Shown here: piece by piece, positions 49,201 through 57,731 of the stretch
Numbering within the stretch: the first letter of the stretch is position 1
Layout: every line of letters starts with the position of its first letter
NCBI GenBank assembly: GCA_035771165.1
Contig: JAWNZC010000314.1
Span: 9,886,501 to 9,950,500, forward strand
Source of the DNA: Paragorgia papillata
Taxonomy: Eukaryota > Cnidaria > Anthozoa > Scleralcyonacea > Coralliidae
Direction: 5' to 3'
DNA: 64,000 nt
Program-made: the position numbers and the translations under genes
Notes under the pieces: generated by a model
Told to the model about the DNA's origin: nothing
The model's database searches: none
What the model saw: the letters and a program-made list of their open reading frames with translations, nothing else

Positions 49201-50140
49201 GCATGGTCTAAAACTGACAAAAATCCATCGCGCGGTTTCATTTACTGAAAAAGCTTGGATGAAACCATACATTATGTTAAATACAAAGTTAAGGACAGCT
49301 GCCAAGAATGACTTTGAGAAGGACTTCTACAAACTAATGAATAATGCTCCATATGGAAAAACCATGGAAAACGTCAGAAACAGGATTGACGTCAGACTGG
49401 TTTCATTTGATGACCAGGTTGAAAAATTAGCGAAAAAACCAAATTACAAAGGCATCAGTATATTTACAGAAAACTTGGGTGCTGTGCATATGAGGAAGAC
49501 AAGAGTTAAACTAAACAAGCCCATATATTGTGGAGCAGCTATACTGGACAAAAGCAAGGTAACAATGTATGAGTTTCATTACAACTACATAAAGTCAAAA
49601 TATGGAGATCAAGCAAAGTTGTTATTTACAGACACTGATTCATTGTGTTATGAAATTAAAACTGATGACTTCTTTGAAGACATTAAACCAGATGTTACAA
49701 CCATGTTTGACACCTCTAACTTCCCCGAGAACCATCCAAGTGGTATTAAAAGAATGAACAAAAAGGTCCTTGGCATGATGAAGTCGGAAACTGGTGCTGA
49801 TCAAATCTCAAAATTTGCAGCTCTAAGATCAAAATTATATGCAATCAAAATGGCAAAAAGAAGAAATCCTGTAACTGGGTTAATGGAGTGTAAGGAAGAA
49901 AAAAAGTGTAAAGGTATTGCAAAAAGCGTCATCAACAACGATATCAAATTTGATGATTATTTCAACTGTTTGTTCTCTGGTAAAAACTTATTAAAGGGAA
50001 TGAATACTTTCAGAAGTACAAACCATACCATCCACACCATTCATGTCAACAAGATAGCTCTTAATTCAGAAGATGACAAAAGAGTCATACTAGATGACAA
50101 AATTAGCACTTTGGCTATTGGACATTACAAAACTCGATAA
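46223..50140 (+). CDS. POLB: Protein-primed family B DNA polymerase
   Basis: 1,305 residues, complete. Residues 1-150 are basic and coiled-coil-like (terminal-protein-type region possible). About 290-330 has NPQNTKDDYCFLYAV, usual in Maverick PolB. A C2HC finger starts at C420 (FFCDFC). Exonuclease motifs: ADSEC (D479, E481), NFSGYDSH (D635) and YQKTDV. An HNH/endonuclease-VII-like insert lies at about 582-613 (CYVCGG, RDHDHLNGKYRG). Polymerase motifs: A DKNNLYG (D897), B KLMNNAPYG (K1037), C DTDS (D1137, D1139). Both catalytic centres are intact, so the enzyme should copy the linear element from its ends. The start has AATAAAGGTATG, the same class as primase. Confidence 0.95.
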   Translation: MTKYTTDPKLLKIREAARIRKQRQLKRDKEMNPFNPERLQKLQEKQKEKELKQEEKLINQQDRLQDDLKKFQQKTYKKLAKKEQQKWTKEIRQEEARQDKFKWDKKWKGASKKLKKTRQVLGNKLSKVFKRKTKINKKLRQTEPIMIKDFLNGKAALYEISGQNYKDPIVFLEQTTAGVEKLINGIENSKKVKSTLICKLVHYDYVESLEEVDLFYFGSNMKAMTTEEDVTELYKLSKMEMLENLAAHQKKGSGWSIRSVEKLHISITKYKPLNGKKYQQLPKFIRDKKAIINPQNTKDDYCFLYAVAIAETLKKEPNTKNLEKLPLSIKLMVENYDVSGLSFPIKIKEISKFEQYNKIGVNVLSYDDEIKKVFQMQVSRSEHDERVNLFWWNDHFSAIKDKGKLLTDQNDNHQHKKFFCDFCLNPFETEDILNQHETICRTHDAQIQEYPKEGVDNIMGWGGKDFKKTQDVPFIIVADSECMLKPLKTGVNDESKSYTQPYQEHIPISYGFNIICSDPSVFPGKYVSYTKQYDFQDIGQMFVESLEKEAIKIWHTYLKEPKKIIMTAKDETNFQNATACYVCGGHFVQNTAKSKVRDHDHLNGKYRGAAHNDCNYAMTSARHIPVLFHNFSGYDSHLISKYLGISSGKLGCIAKTEEEYISVNKTFWMDGGFKKNTKGETVKKWVPLELRFLDSLKFMSSSLATLMTNLPNNEFHYTENGFKDHPKEHVDLLKRKGVFPYELLTYLKKLDCKEYPPHEKFHSRLTGKNVSIEDYNHGQNVWNKFECKNLKDYMELYQKTDVLGLSDVIQSFRKMCKKTYKLDPMWHYTTPGLAWDALLKMTGQKLELLTDPDMYLMIEKGIRGGISTITHRYAEANNKYMEEYDPTKESVYIPYLDKNNLYGYAMIQPLPVGGFGWVSEKELPNWKKYLTTEGKGCFLEVDLEYPKELHDLHNEMPFAAERMMIDKVEKLVPNLNNKEKFVVHYEALDQILEHGLKLTKIHRAVSFTEKAWMKPYIMLNTKLRTAAKNDFEKDFYKLMNNAPYGKTMENVRNRIDVRLVSFDDQVEKLAKKPNYKGISIFTENLGAVHMRKTRVKLNKPIYCGAAILDKSKVTMYEFHYNYIKSKYGDQAKLLFTDTDSLCYEIKTDDFFEDIKPDVTTMFDTSNFPENHPSGIKRMNKKVLGMMKSETGADQISKFAALRSKLYAIKMAKRRNPVTGLMECKEEKKCKGIAKSVINNDIKFDDYFNCLFSGKNLLKGMNTFRSTNHTIHTIHVNKIALNSEDDKRVILDDKISTLAIGHYKTR

Positions 50141-50149
50141 GTTAAGTTC

Positions 50150-50183
50150 AAAATTTGTATTCAAAAAAAAGAATACAGATTTT
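50150..50183 (+). terminator. Hairpin after the polymerase gene
   Basis: A 13-bp stem AAAATTTGTATTC/GAATACAGATTTT with one G-T type mismatch and an A8 loop, 10 bp after the PolB stop and 23 bp before the right terminal repeat. Confidence 0.65.
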
Positions 50184-50206
50184 AGAAGACCAAAAAAATC
50201 CCAAAC

Positions 50207-50479
50207 CCCAAAACCCAAAAACTTAGAAAAAACTTTTTGAAAACCGGAAGTCAACCATTTTGGAAACCGGAAGTCAACCATTTTGAAAATGTCCCAGGAC
50301 CCTCTGCGAACCCATGTCCCAGGATCGTCAAACAAAATTCCAGGAGGGGGTTGCAAATGCTTTTTAAAATGTTTTTAATTTAGTAGCCAGGATCGTCAAA
50401 CAAAATTCCAGGAGGGGGTTGCAAATGCTTTTTAAAATGTTTTTAATTTAGTAGCCAGGATCGGCCTTTTAACTCTACT
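50207..50479 (-). repeat. Maverick terminal inverted repeat, right
   Basis: Inverted copy of 30191-30463, same length (273 bp), ending ...TTTTAACTCTACT. It contains the same 68-bp duplication (about 50327-50462). Confidence 0.95.
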
Positions 50480-50485
50480 ACCATG
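50480..50485. repeat. Maverick target-site duplication, right
   Basis: ACCATG, identical to 30185-30190. Confidence 0.93.
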
Positions 50486-50562
50486 CATGCAAAACATTCA
50501 ACTAAACGTACAATTACAGTATCAGAATAGAGCAGTTGACGTGAAGTAAACTTGATACAGCT

Positions 50563-51768
50563 CTAGTAGTTTCTTAAAAGGTCAGTTATCTCAGAATACA
50601 ATTTCAGAGCCTCGAACTCATCTGAGGGCGGCAAATAATCTGGTTTAAGCAATCTCACTAATTCTTCTACATCCTCGTCATAGTCGACACAATTGTCGGC
50701 ATACATTTCTTTACATGCATTTACATCTTCAGTGTCGACAGGTACAAGGTAGTTGTTTGAGCTGTATACCTCAGGTATAAAAAACATTATGTCTGGTTTA
50801 CCACCTTCCACTTCGCATCGACTTTGTCCCTGAATATTATGTGTGTTCCATAGCTCTGTTACGAGACGTAGTTCCTGACGTATGATAGGTATGAAACAAA
50901 ATTTCAAACACTCGTTGTGAAGATAATTGTCTCTAGAAATACCACAATCACGTAGATCTTTGAAAAGATTTATCCACCACCCTCCTTTAGACCACCATGC
51001 CTCTATACGCTGATTCGCACTACTTTTTCCTTGAACATAACTTTCACTTCCTGCAAAATCGTCGTTGTCATCCCATCGAAAAAACTGTTGAAGAGCGCCG
51101 ATGACAGTATTTTCCGTACCTCTGTCGCAACGCATTCTTCTGGGAACACCTCCAAGTTGATGTACTGTATTGATGTAGTGAGAAGCAACAACTCTTGGGT
51201 TTTTGTTTGTTGAATTGACTTTTAACCAGAGAATTCGTCTGGAAAAGCCGTCTATTGCTCCATGAATATAAATACCAAAGGGTGCAAGCTTATCCCACCC
51301 ATCAACGTGCCATAAAAAGTTAGGGCCAGGAGTGGCATATTTGCGTCTTTTAAGCCTGCGTTTTTTGCGACGTTCCACCCCTTCCGGATCGATGATACGA
51401 ATATATTTCATTATCGTATCTCTTCTAACGTGTAAGTTGTACTTCCGTCTTAAGCGCCTTGTTAGTTGCCGATATCCCATGAAAGAGCCACATGAGTTCT
51501 CTAGTTCTTCTAGAATTGCACGGACTATTTGCTCAATAGGTGATTCGTTTGTAACACTCGCTCTTCTTAGTCCCATGCGCTTACGAATTCGTTTCACAGT
51601 TCGCACTGAAAGGATGACACCATGTTGCAAAGCTAGAAAACCAGCAATTTCTGTGTTTGTAAAACCTTGAATAAAATAACTTCTGATTAAGTTCTCTTTG
51701 TTCAGCCCTTCATCTGTGTTCAACGCTGGTGTATAAGCCGGTAAAACACACATTGATACACTGATCAT
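50563..51768 (-). CDS. rve-type DDE transposase (IS3EU/Ginger-like)
   Basis: 401 residues from the ATG at 51768. Upstream codons of the same open frame only translate the 7-bp array and are not counted. An N-terminal helix-turn-helix-type region (NTEIAGFLALQHGVILSVRT) precedes an integrase-like core: D in WHVDGWDKLAPFG, D in RCDRGTEN, and E in SANQRIEAWW, with FSRRILWL between. Proteins with this WHVDG...GTEN...NQRIE pattern are common in fish and cnidarian DNA transposons that use an integrase-type enzyme. The frame is intact, so it may be active or recently so. It begins 84 bp beyond the Maverick; it is not part of it. Confidence 0.75.
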   Translation of the reverse strand: MISVSMCVLPAYTPALNTDEGLNKENLIRSYFIQGFTNTEIAGFLALQHGVILSVRTVKRIRKRMGLRRASVTNESPIEQIVRAILEELENSCGSFMGYRQLTRRLRRKYNLHVRRDTIMKYIRIIDPEGVERRKKRRLKRRKYATPGPNFLWHVDGWDKLAPFGIYIHGAIDGFSRRILWLKVNSTNKNPRVVASHYINTVHQLGGVPRRMRCDRGTENTVIGALQQFFRWDDNDDFAGSESYVQGKSSANQRIEAWWSKGGWWINLFKDLRDCGISRDNYLHNECLKFCFIPIIRQELRLVTELWNTHNIQGQSRCEVEGGKPDIMFFIPEVYSSNNYLVPVDTEDVNACKEMYADNCVDYDEDVEELVRLLKPDYLPPSDEFEALKLYSEITDLLRNY

Positions 51769-51942
51769 GTTTGTAAAGACGAGTAAAGATAGTAACCTGC
51801 AAATATTTGTAAATGTTATCCATACTGAACCACATATTGTTAATTTATACCCACATAAAATTATACAACTTACCAAAACATAAGGAAGGATGACAAGGAG
51901 AGTCAAAATTATACACTTGACCTCTGAAGCGCAACACCGTGC

Positions 51943-52227
51943 CGTGAAGTATGAAGTATGAAGTATGAAGTGTGAAGTGTGAAGTATGAAGTATGAAGTA
52001 TGAAGTATGAAGTGTGAAGTGTGAAGTGTGAAGTATGAAGTGTGAAGTATGAAGTGTGAAGTGTGAAGTGTGAAGTATGAAGTGTGAAGTGTGAAGTGTG
52101 AAGTGTGAAGTGTGAAGTGTGAAGTATGAAGTGTGAAGTGTGAAGTGTGAAGTGTGAAGTGTGAAGTGTGAAGTATGAAGTATGAAGTATGAAGTATGAA
52201 GTGTGAAGTCCCTCCTCGGCTTTCGTA
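51943..52227 (-). repeat. 7-bp tandem array (TTCATAC/TTCACAC)n with transposon end
   Basis: About 38 units mixing TATGAAG and TGTGAAG on the plus strand, ending with CCCTCCTCGGCTTTCGTA, whose complement starts the array at 15626. It lies upstream of the transposase gene and is probably its element's subterminal array. Confidence 0.8.
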
Positions 52228-52503
52228 ATAAGACAATGGGCAGCAAGCAACCAATCTACCTGATGCAGGAAAGAGAAACTATTTCACAGCTTGCAACCAC
52301 TCGTGTGTCTTTTCTCAACATCATCATGAATGGCCAGTGAGGAAAAATTCTTCATTACTGAGGAAAACATCATATACCAAGAGGATTTATTCGCCAGTTT
52401 ACACCCGGACCTCCCAGTTCGTCTGCATCGTAAGCTTGCCCTCCTGGATCTCATATGCATTGACATTACATTAATTTTTTAGACAATGACTTGTCATTTT
52501 TAT

Positions 52504-52800
52504 TTCACTGAGAAAACGAGAGCAGTTCAGTTTGGAGGAAGTGATGAAAGAAAGAAAGTTCACAATTGTGACTTTCTCCAGACGAAGCAACCCCAGAAAA
52601 GGGTTTAAAGCATATTTTTTTACTCATGTTTTACATGAATATATGGGACACATCCCTGCCTCGGTTGGACCGGACTTTAACTCAACGTACTTGAAGCAGT
52701 TGAAACTGTTCTTGGAAGAAATGCAGCACTATTCAACGAATGATCACTCCATGGTTGAAGACTGCTCAGGACCCTTGCTATCGGTCACAACATGGGTGTT
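52504..52800 (+). repeat. Duplicated gene-fragment block 1
   Basis: Two sub-blocks: TTCACTGAGAAAACGAGAGC... (52504-52640) and GGACACATCCCTGCCTCGGT... (52645-52790). Both recur at 53672-53968 in swapped order. The 131-codon frame across it has no known motif; GTTTAAAGC after GAAAAGG may mark a splice donor. Possibly exons of a duplicated gene or a transposon. Confidence 0.55.
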
Positions 52801-52927
52801 TCTGTCTCATCTCCATAAGTTCAAAAAAACTAAGGCCATATTTTCGGTCATAAATTGTTTAATTTGTTTCAGATCACGGCCATCACCATCATCTTCATTT
52901 AATATTTATAATCCAAGACGTTTGTGA

Positions 52928-53671
52928 TTTGTAGTGTAGTGCGCTCTACAGGTCCTTCATCTTCATCGAGCTGTGTATATGCACATCATACCTTCCAAAC
53001 TTTGGGAGATCTTCACAGTGATCCAAGCTGCAATAGACCTTAAATAATTTGATTCATTTATGTATGTGTGTGCAATGTATTATTTTCATTTTTTAACTAG
53101 TTGCGATTGTTTCATTTTGTTTACCAATTGAAAAAGTTTCATCACCAATTAATTAATTTAAATTAGGCTTTATTGAAAAACTTTGCAGTTGCAGAAGCAA
53201 ACTGAATTGCGTTTTCATACAAATTAAATATATGTACGACTAAAATATTATATACAATAATATAATTCTAAAATAGTTAATATCTATAAAAAATGTTGAA
53301 TGGCAAACGGTATATAGCTTTTCTTAAACCGTTCTGTTCGGCATTTAACTAGGGCAAAATTTCTCTTTTGTCTCAAGTTATAGGTTAGTGGTTCTCTCCT
53401 AGGTAGAAGATCAGAGAGTTTGTAGTAACCACAACTGATACAAAAGCGAAGCACTAGAAGCATTTTGAAAGCCACAAAAACTGGATTAAAGTCGGACGTA
53501 ATTTTAAGCAGCCATTACGGCGCTAATACAATAAATGTTTGTTTTGTTTTTTTTTGTGTTTTTTTTGTTTTTTTTTGTTTGTTTTGTCCTATGGTACCAT
53601 TCATACGGTGTCATCCACAACAATACAAGAATGGTGCTATCCAGTCTAAGATGTCTAAAGATGTTATTGTA
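52928..53671. other. Host non-coding stretch
   Basis: No gene recognised. A T/G-rich simple tract (TTTTGTTT type) lies at 53545-53590; reading frames over it are artefacts. Confidence 0.45.
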
Positions 53672-53968
53672 TATCGGACACATCCCTGCCTCAGTAGGAC
53701 TGGAATTTAACTCAACGTACTTCAAGCAGTTCTTGCAAGAAATGCAGCATGATTCACTGCATGGTTGAAGACTCATCGGGGCCCTTGCCAACGGTCACAA
53801 CATGGATGGGTTTCTTTCCAATCTCTATAGGTTCATTTCACTGAGAAAACAGCAGCAGTTCGGTTTGGAGGAGATGATGAAAGGAGTGAAAGTGAAGGAT
53901 TGCGAGTTTCAGACAAAGCAACCCAAGGAAAAGGTTTGAAGCATTTTTTTAGCTCATGTTTTTCATGA
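53672..53968 (+). repeat. Duplicated gene-fragment block 2
   Basis: Diverged copy of 52504-52790 with the two sub-blocks in the opposite order (GGACACATCCCTGCCTCAGT first, then TTCACTGAGAAAACAGCAGC). Small indels break the frames. Confidence 0.6.
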
Positions 53969-54099
53969 ATTCGTTTTTTTGTGTACGAGTTTAATTAATT
54001 TTTCTGTTTATTCGCGTGTGTGTTTATTAATAATTTATTATATATTCATTTATGTATAATTTATTTGCAGTGAGCCGTTAGAGAGGATGGAGCTCGACT

Positions 54100-54305
54100 A
54101 GAGTTTGAAGAGATGCTGCAGGCAGCTGTCAAGCGAGAGGAAACGGATGAGGAGGGGGGGGGGGGGGGGGGTCCGGGGAAAATTTGAATCGAAAAAATTC
54201 GAGGATCTATCATGGCGGGGTTTTATTAAATATATATATGGGCAAAAAATGAATGTAACGTGTATTTGTGACAACAAAAAAGCGAAGCCAACAGCGCAGT
54301 AACCG
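54100..54305 (+). pseudogene. Zinc-finger gene fragment with poly-G, copy 1
   Basis: It contains a G18 run (54154-54171), then a segment encoding KKFEDLSWRGFIKYIYGQKMNV and CICDNKKAKPTAQ, ending in a stop. It matches the better copies at 54400-54664 and 56939-57243 but lacks the final His pair of the finger. Confidence 0.5.
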
Positions 54306-54399
54306 AGATCTCGGTACACCGGGACAGATTGATTCCCATGTAAACGCGACATCCCGGTACAACGCCAAGTAGGGATTTCAATACAAAATAACTAGGAAG

Positions 54400-54664
54400 A
54401 AATGCATGGGGGGGGGGGGGGGGGGGGTTGGAGGGCAAGAGCGACAATCGGGGCAATTCAAGGCGAAAAAAGTATCAAATATTTCTTGGAGGCTCATCAA
54501 ACATATATATATATATAGACTCAACAAAACTGTGACGTGCAAATGTGACAAGGACAAAACAAAGCCAACAGCGCAAGCATTATAAAGCATATCGAAAGAA
54601 AACATCGCGTCAAGAAAGATGGACATTTCACGTATCATGATGTAAAGCTAATGAGCGCACGCTA
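54400..54664 (+). pseudogene. Zinc-finger gene fragment with poly-G, copy 2
   Basis: A G20 run (54408-54427) is followed by sequence encoding a region like KVSNISWRLIKHIYI, then VTCKCDKDKTKPTAQ and, after a frame slip, HIERKH and a MSAR-type end. A frameshifted relic of the same family. Confidence 0.5.
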
Positions 54665-54812
54665 AATTCGAATCGAAAAAATTGGAGGATCTATCATGGC
54701 GGGGTTTTATTAAATATATCAAGCTGTAATTAAACACATCGAACGAAACATCGTGTCAAGAAAGATGGACATTTTACATATCATGATGTTAAGCTAATGA
54801 GCGCACGCTAAG
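54665..54812 (+). pseudogene. Zinc-finger gene fragment, copy 3 (deleted)
   Basis: It starts AATTCGAATCGAAAAAATTG like copy 1, then jumps by deletion to the HIE(R)KH and GHFTYHDV end of the family. No poly-G in this copy. Confidence 0.45.
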
Positions 54813-55100
54813 TCGTTTGTTCTTGTACCAGTGAAGTTCCTATTGAGGGATTATCTTTAAGAGAAAGGCTTAAAATATTTATAATATTTTATGGACACAG
54901 TAGTGCGTTAGTAGAAGAACAAGAAAGTTGCTAAATGATTCCATTGTTCATGTCACCTGAAAAGGTTATCGTGCAACAAAATGAGCATTCAGTTGTTTTT
55001 CTTTGAGATACTGCTATAATACAACGACATTTTAATACTACGTTTAGTTTCAAAGGAACTGATTGATTGCTGACATTTGAACACTCATAAAGTCTAATTT

Positions 55101-55365
55101 TTGCTCACTCTCCAAACTTTCCTCCACTTTATAGAAAACTACCATCCTTGGGTGCACACACTGGAGAATGCTTGCTCAGCATGGGATCCTTATAGCCAGC
55201 GTAATATAAACCTGCTGGAGAAGGTGCAAAGACGTGCGTGCTGCACGGTTTGTGAATCGGGACTACTCGATGGAGTCGAGTGTCAGCTCCATGTTATCTG
55301 ACCTGAGCTGGCCTCTCCTTTCTAAACGCCGTGAGTGCCTCCGCCTAAGCTTCTTTCATTAAGCC
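55101..55365 (+). pseudogene. LINE reverse-transcriptase C-terminal relic
   Basis: Encodes ENACSAWDPYSQRNINLLEKVQRRA, the conserved segment after the reverse transcriptase of many non-LTR elements. A frameshift near 55245 moves the continuation (MESSVSSMLSDLSWPLLSKRR) to another frame. Clearly broken. Confidence 0.8.
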
Positions 55366-55624
55366 ACTCTTGGCCTCAATGCTGTTGACCCAACTCCGGT
55401 CAGATGGAGGACAAATATTAAGACCAAATTTGTTTCTGGTTAGGTAGACAGTACTAAGTGTTCCTGACACAGGTATTTCGAGCCATTTATGAATAAACTG
55501 TTCGCTATAGAATCAATGTTCTCTGAAATCCAAGTTTCTGATAAAGTAGTAACAGTAAAATGCCAGGATATTTTGGATAAAACATAGCGACTTTACAAGA
55601 GGATTTTATTTTTTGGATGTAGTG

Positions 55625-55975
55625 GCTTGGAATCAATATCAGCCATTAGTTGGCATGATGGAGGTAAGTTCAGACTTGTGTTGTTGATCGCACATATTGA
55701 AATCAAAGTATCTTCCTAAATATTGAAAATACTCGCCAATTTTGGTAGCTGGAATTAGTTGATTATTAATGAGGAGTTTCGGTAGATATTGGATGGAGTT
55801 TGTTACAGCTTTTTTAATGCCAAAAGTACTACACTTATCAATCCGTATAATCATGTTGGACCATTGGCACCAAATAGAAAAGCGGTTCAAAAGATGTTGG
55901 TTTTCTGATTCTTGACTACTTATAACAGCAGCGTCATCAGCAAACTGAAACCAGTGGTAGGATTTAAAAACTGAA
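55625..55975 (-). pseudogene. LINE reverse-transcriptase fragment with FADD box
   Basis: On the minus strand, HWFQFADDAAVISSQ contains the FADD catalytic box of a non-LTR reverse transcriptase, followed by LLNRFSIWCQWSNMIIRIDKC and an EYFQYLGRYF segment. The upstream and downstream parts of the protein are missing. A different lineage or copy from the relic at 55101, on the opposite strand. Confidence 0.78.
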
Positions 55976-56929
55976 AGGAGAAACCAAACTGTATAAATGA
56001 TATACTTTAAATAGCATGTTTACTTTGAGAGAGCAGTTTTTTGAAAAATGATGCGCGCGCAACACCCTGAAACTCACCTATAGACCACTCGTAACTCAGC
56101 CAATCAGAATGCCGAATTTGTAATAGACCACTAGTTGGTTGATACTAATAAGTAATATATCCGACAAGAGTCAGTGTTTTTTTCTCCAATTTCTAAATAC
56201 AACAAAGCAGGTTGAAATTACGGGGCGAAGCCGAGCTTGCCTGTATTTAGACATCGGAGGACGAGCACTGACGAGTGTTGGATATAGCTGCTCAAACGAA
56301 TCTATTTTAAGAGAAAATCGACCTAAAAGTTTGCTAGATTTGACAGTAGTCTTTCCTTAATTTCTAAAACCGTTTAAATATCTTTTAAATTTACCATGAA
56401 TTATTAATGAGTTTGATTTAATTAATTTAGGAAAGAATTGTTTATGAAGTTAGTGAAGAACTGATCCGTCTGAAAACACGGAGTCATTCTGTACGGAACT
56501 TTGCTGTTCATCTTGTGCGGGAAATGTGATTAAATGTCTTTATTCCATTGATAAACTTACATACCAATGCTTACAATATTTTTACTACAGGTATATGTAC
56601 CTCAAAACATATTACTTTTTGAATAAAATTTGAAGAAAAAATATTTCTTCAATTTTTCCTGTGTTATTGTATACTCTGAACAGGCACATTTTTTTCCCCA
56701 GCAAGTCAAAATATTATATATATATCCAACAATAGCTCTTTTGAAAAAGGTTGTCCAAGGCGATAGGTCACTCCAAGACGGAAAAGAGTTATTTATGGGC
56801 ATAAATGTGTAAACACGAATAATCGAGGTGACAACCTCGTACCCATGGCTGCGGCTAGTCACGTGCCTCCCAAAATCTGGGATGGTACGAAATTGTTACA
56901 AAACACTCGAGTGAAATGTTTCTATTTTT
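55976..56929. other. Host non-coding stretch
   Basis: No gene recognised; only short chance frames. A+T-rich. Confidence 0.4.
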
Positions 56930-57243
56930 AGAGAGGATGGAGAGGAGATTTGGAGAAGCTTTTTCTTGCTGCCTTCCAAAGAGAGGAAACGCATGGGGGT
57001 GTGGGCGGGAGTGGGCAAGAGGGACAATCGGGGCAATTTAAGGCAAAAAAAGTGGCACATTTATCTTGGAGGGGGCTCATAAAATATATATATACCCTCA
57101 ACAAAACTGTGACATGTAAATGTGACAAGGAAAGAGCAAAGCCAACAGCGCACGCCATCATAAAGCATATCGAAAGAAAGCATCGCGCAAAGAACGATGG
57201 AAATGTCACCTATAATGGTCTAAAGCGAATGAGCGCACACTAA
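56930..57243 (+). CDS. Zinc-finger fragment, copy 4 (best preserved)
   Basis: An open frame (ATG 56950) gives 97 residues: FLAAFQREETHGG, a Gly-rich linker, HLSWRGLIKYIYTLNKT and a finger VTCKCDKERAKPTAHAIIKHIERKH (C-x-C, H-x3/4-H), then NDGNVTYNGLKRMSAH and stop. It is probably the last exon of a gene or of a transposon accessory gene that has been copied at least five times between 54 and 58 kb. The DNA-binding role is inferred from the finger-like spacing. Confidence 0.45.
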
Positions 57244-57552
57244 ATAGTTCATTGCAACTCGTTTGTTCTAAAACTCACCTAGTTCACTTAGTCACCAGGG
57301 GTGTACTACAACCCTTGCGTTTATATGGAGACCGGGACAGATTTATTCCCATGTAAACGCGACATCCCAGTACACCGGGAAGAATTGCATTTGGGATCTT
57401 GAGACTTTCAAATGGCGCTGATGAGCCTATAATGCAACTGGCTATATAGGCTATATAGCTCTACACTCCCCTCTGCACTCCACACTATATACTCTATACT
57501 CTACGCACAGCAGTGAACAACTGTCAAAGAACGGCGCACGGCGCGGTCAACT

Positions 57553-57696
57553 GGAATTAGCGAAGCCAACAGCGCAAGCTATAATTAAACACGTCGAAAG
57601 GAAACATCGCGTGAAGAAAGATGGACATTTCACGTATTATGATCTTAAGCTAATGAGCTCACGGCCTTCCTTGCCGCCTTCCAAAGAGAAGAAATG

Positions 57697-57730
<34 letters not shown>
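57553..57730 (+). pseudogene. Zinc-finger fragment, copy 5, with G30 run
   Basis: It carries the AAGCCAACAGCGCAAGC and HVERKH/GHFTYYDL end of the family (57558-57665). Directly after comes a CTTCCAAAGAGAAGAAATGC segment and a run of about 30 G (57701-57730), so the end of one copy abuts the beginning of another. Confidence 0.55.

Positions 57731-57731
<1 letters not shown>

Larger units (their letters stand above)
30191..50479 (+). mobile_element. Complete Maverick/Polinton, 20,289 bp
   Basis: Boundaries are set by 273-bp terminal inverted repeats starting AG and a perfect 6-bp target duplication ACCATG. The element holds 24 open genes, 21 on the plus strand, with no frameshift or stop visible. 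The core set identifies it: protein-primed PolB, rve integrase, A32/FtsK-type ATPase, double-jelly-roll-type major capsid protein and a probable penton. Members of this group are regarded as integrated, potentially virion-forming DNA viruses of eukaryotes. Near-identical ends and intact genes argue for recent insertion. Unusual cargo: AEP primase, TFIIB-like factor, collagenous fibre, NUMOD1-like proteins. I found no adenain-like protease. Confidence 0.96.

Noticed and set aside
51768..52254. Continuation of the transposase frame into a HTSHF(T/I)L repeat protein
   Set aside because: It only translates the 7-bp array; two other frames through the array are also open. The transposase-like sequence starts after 51768.
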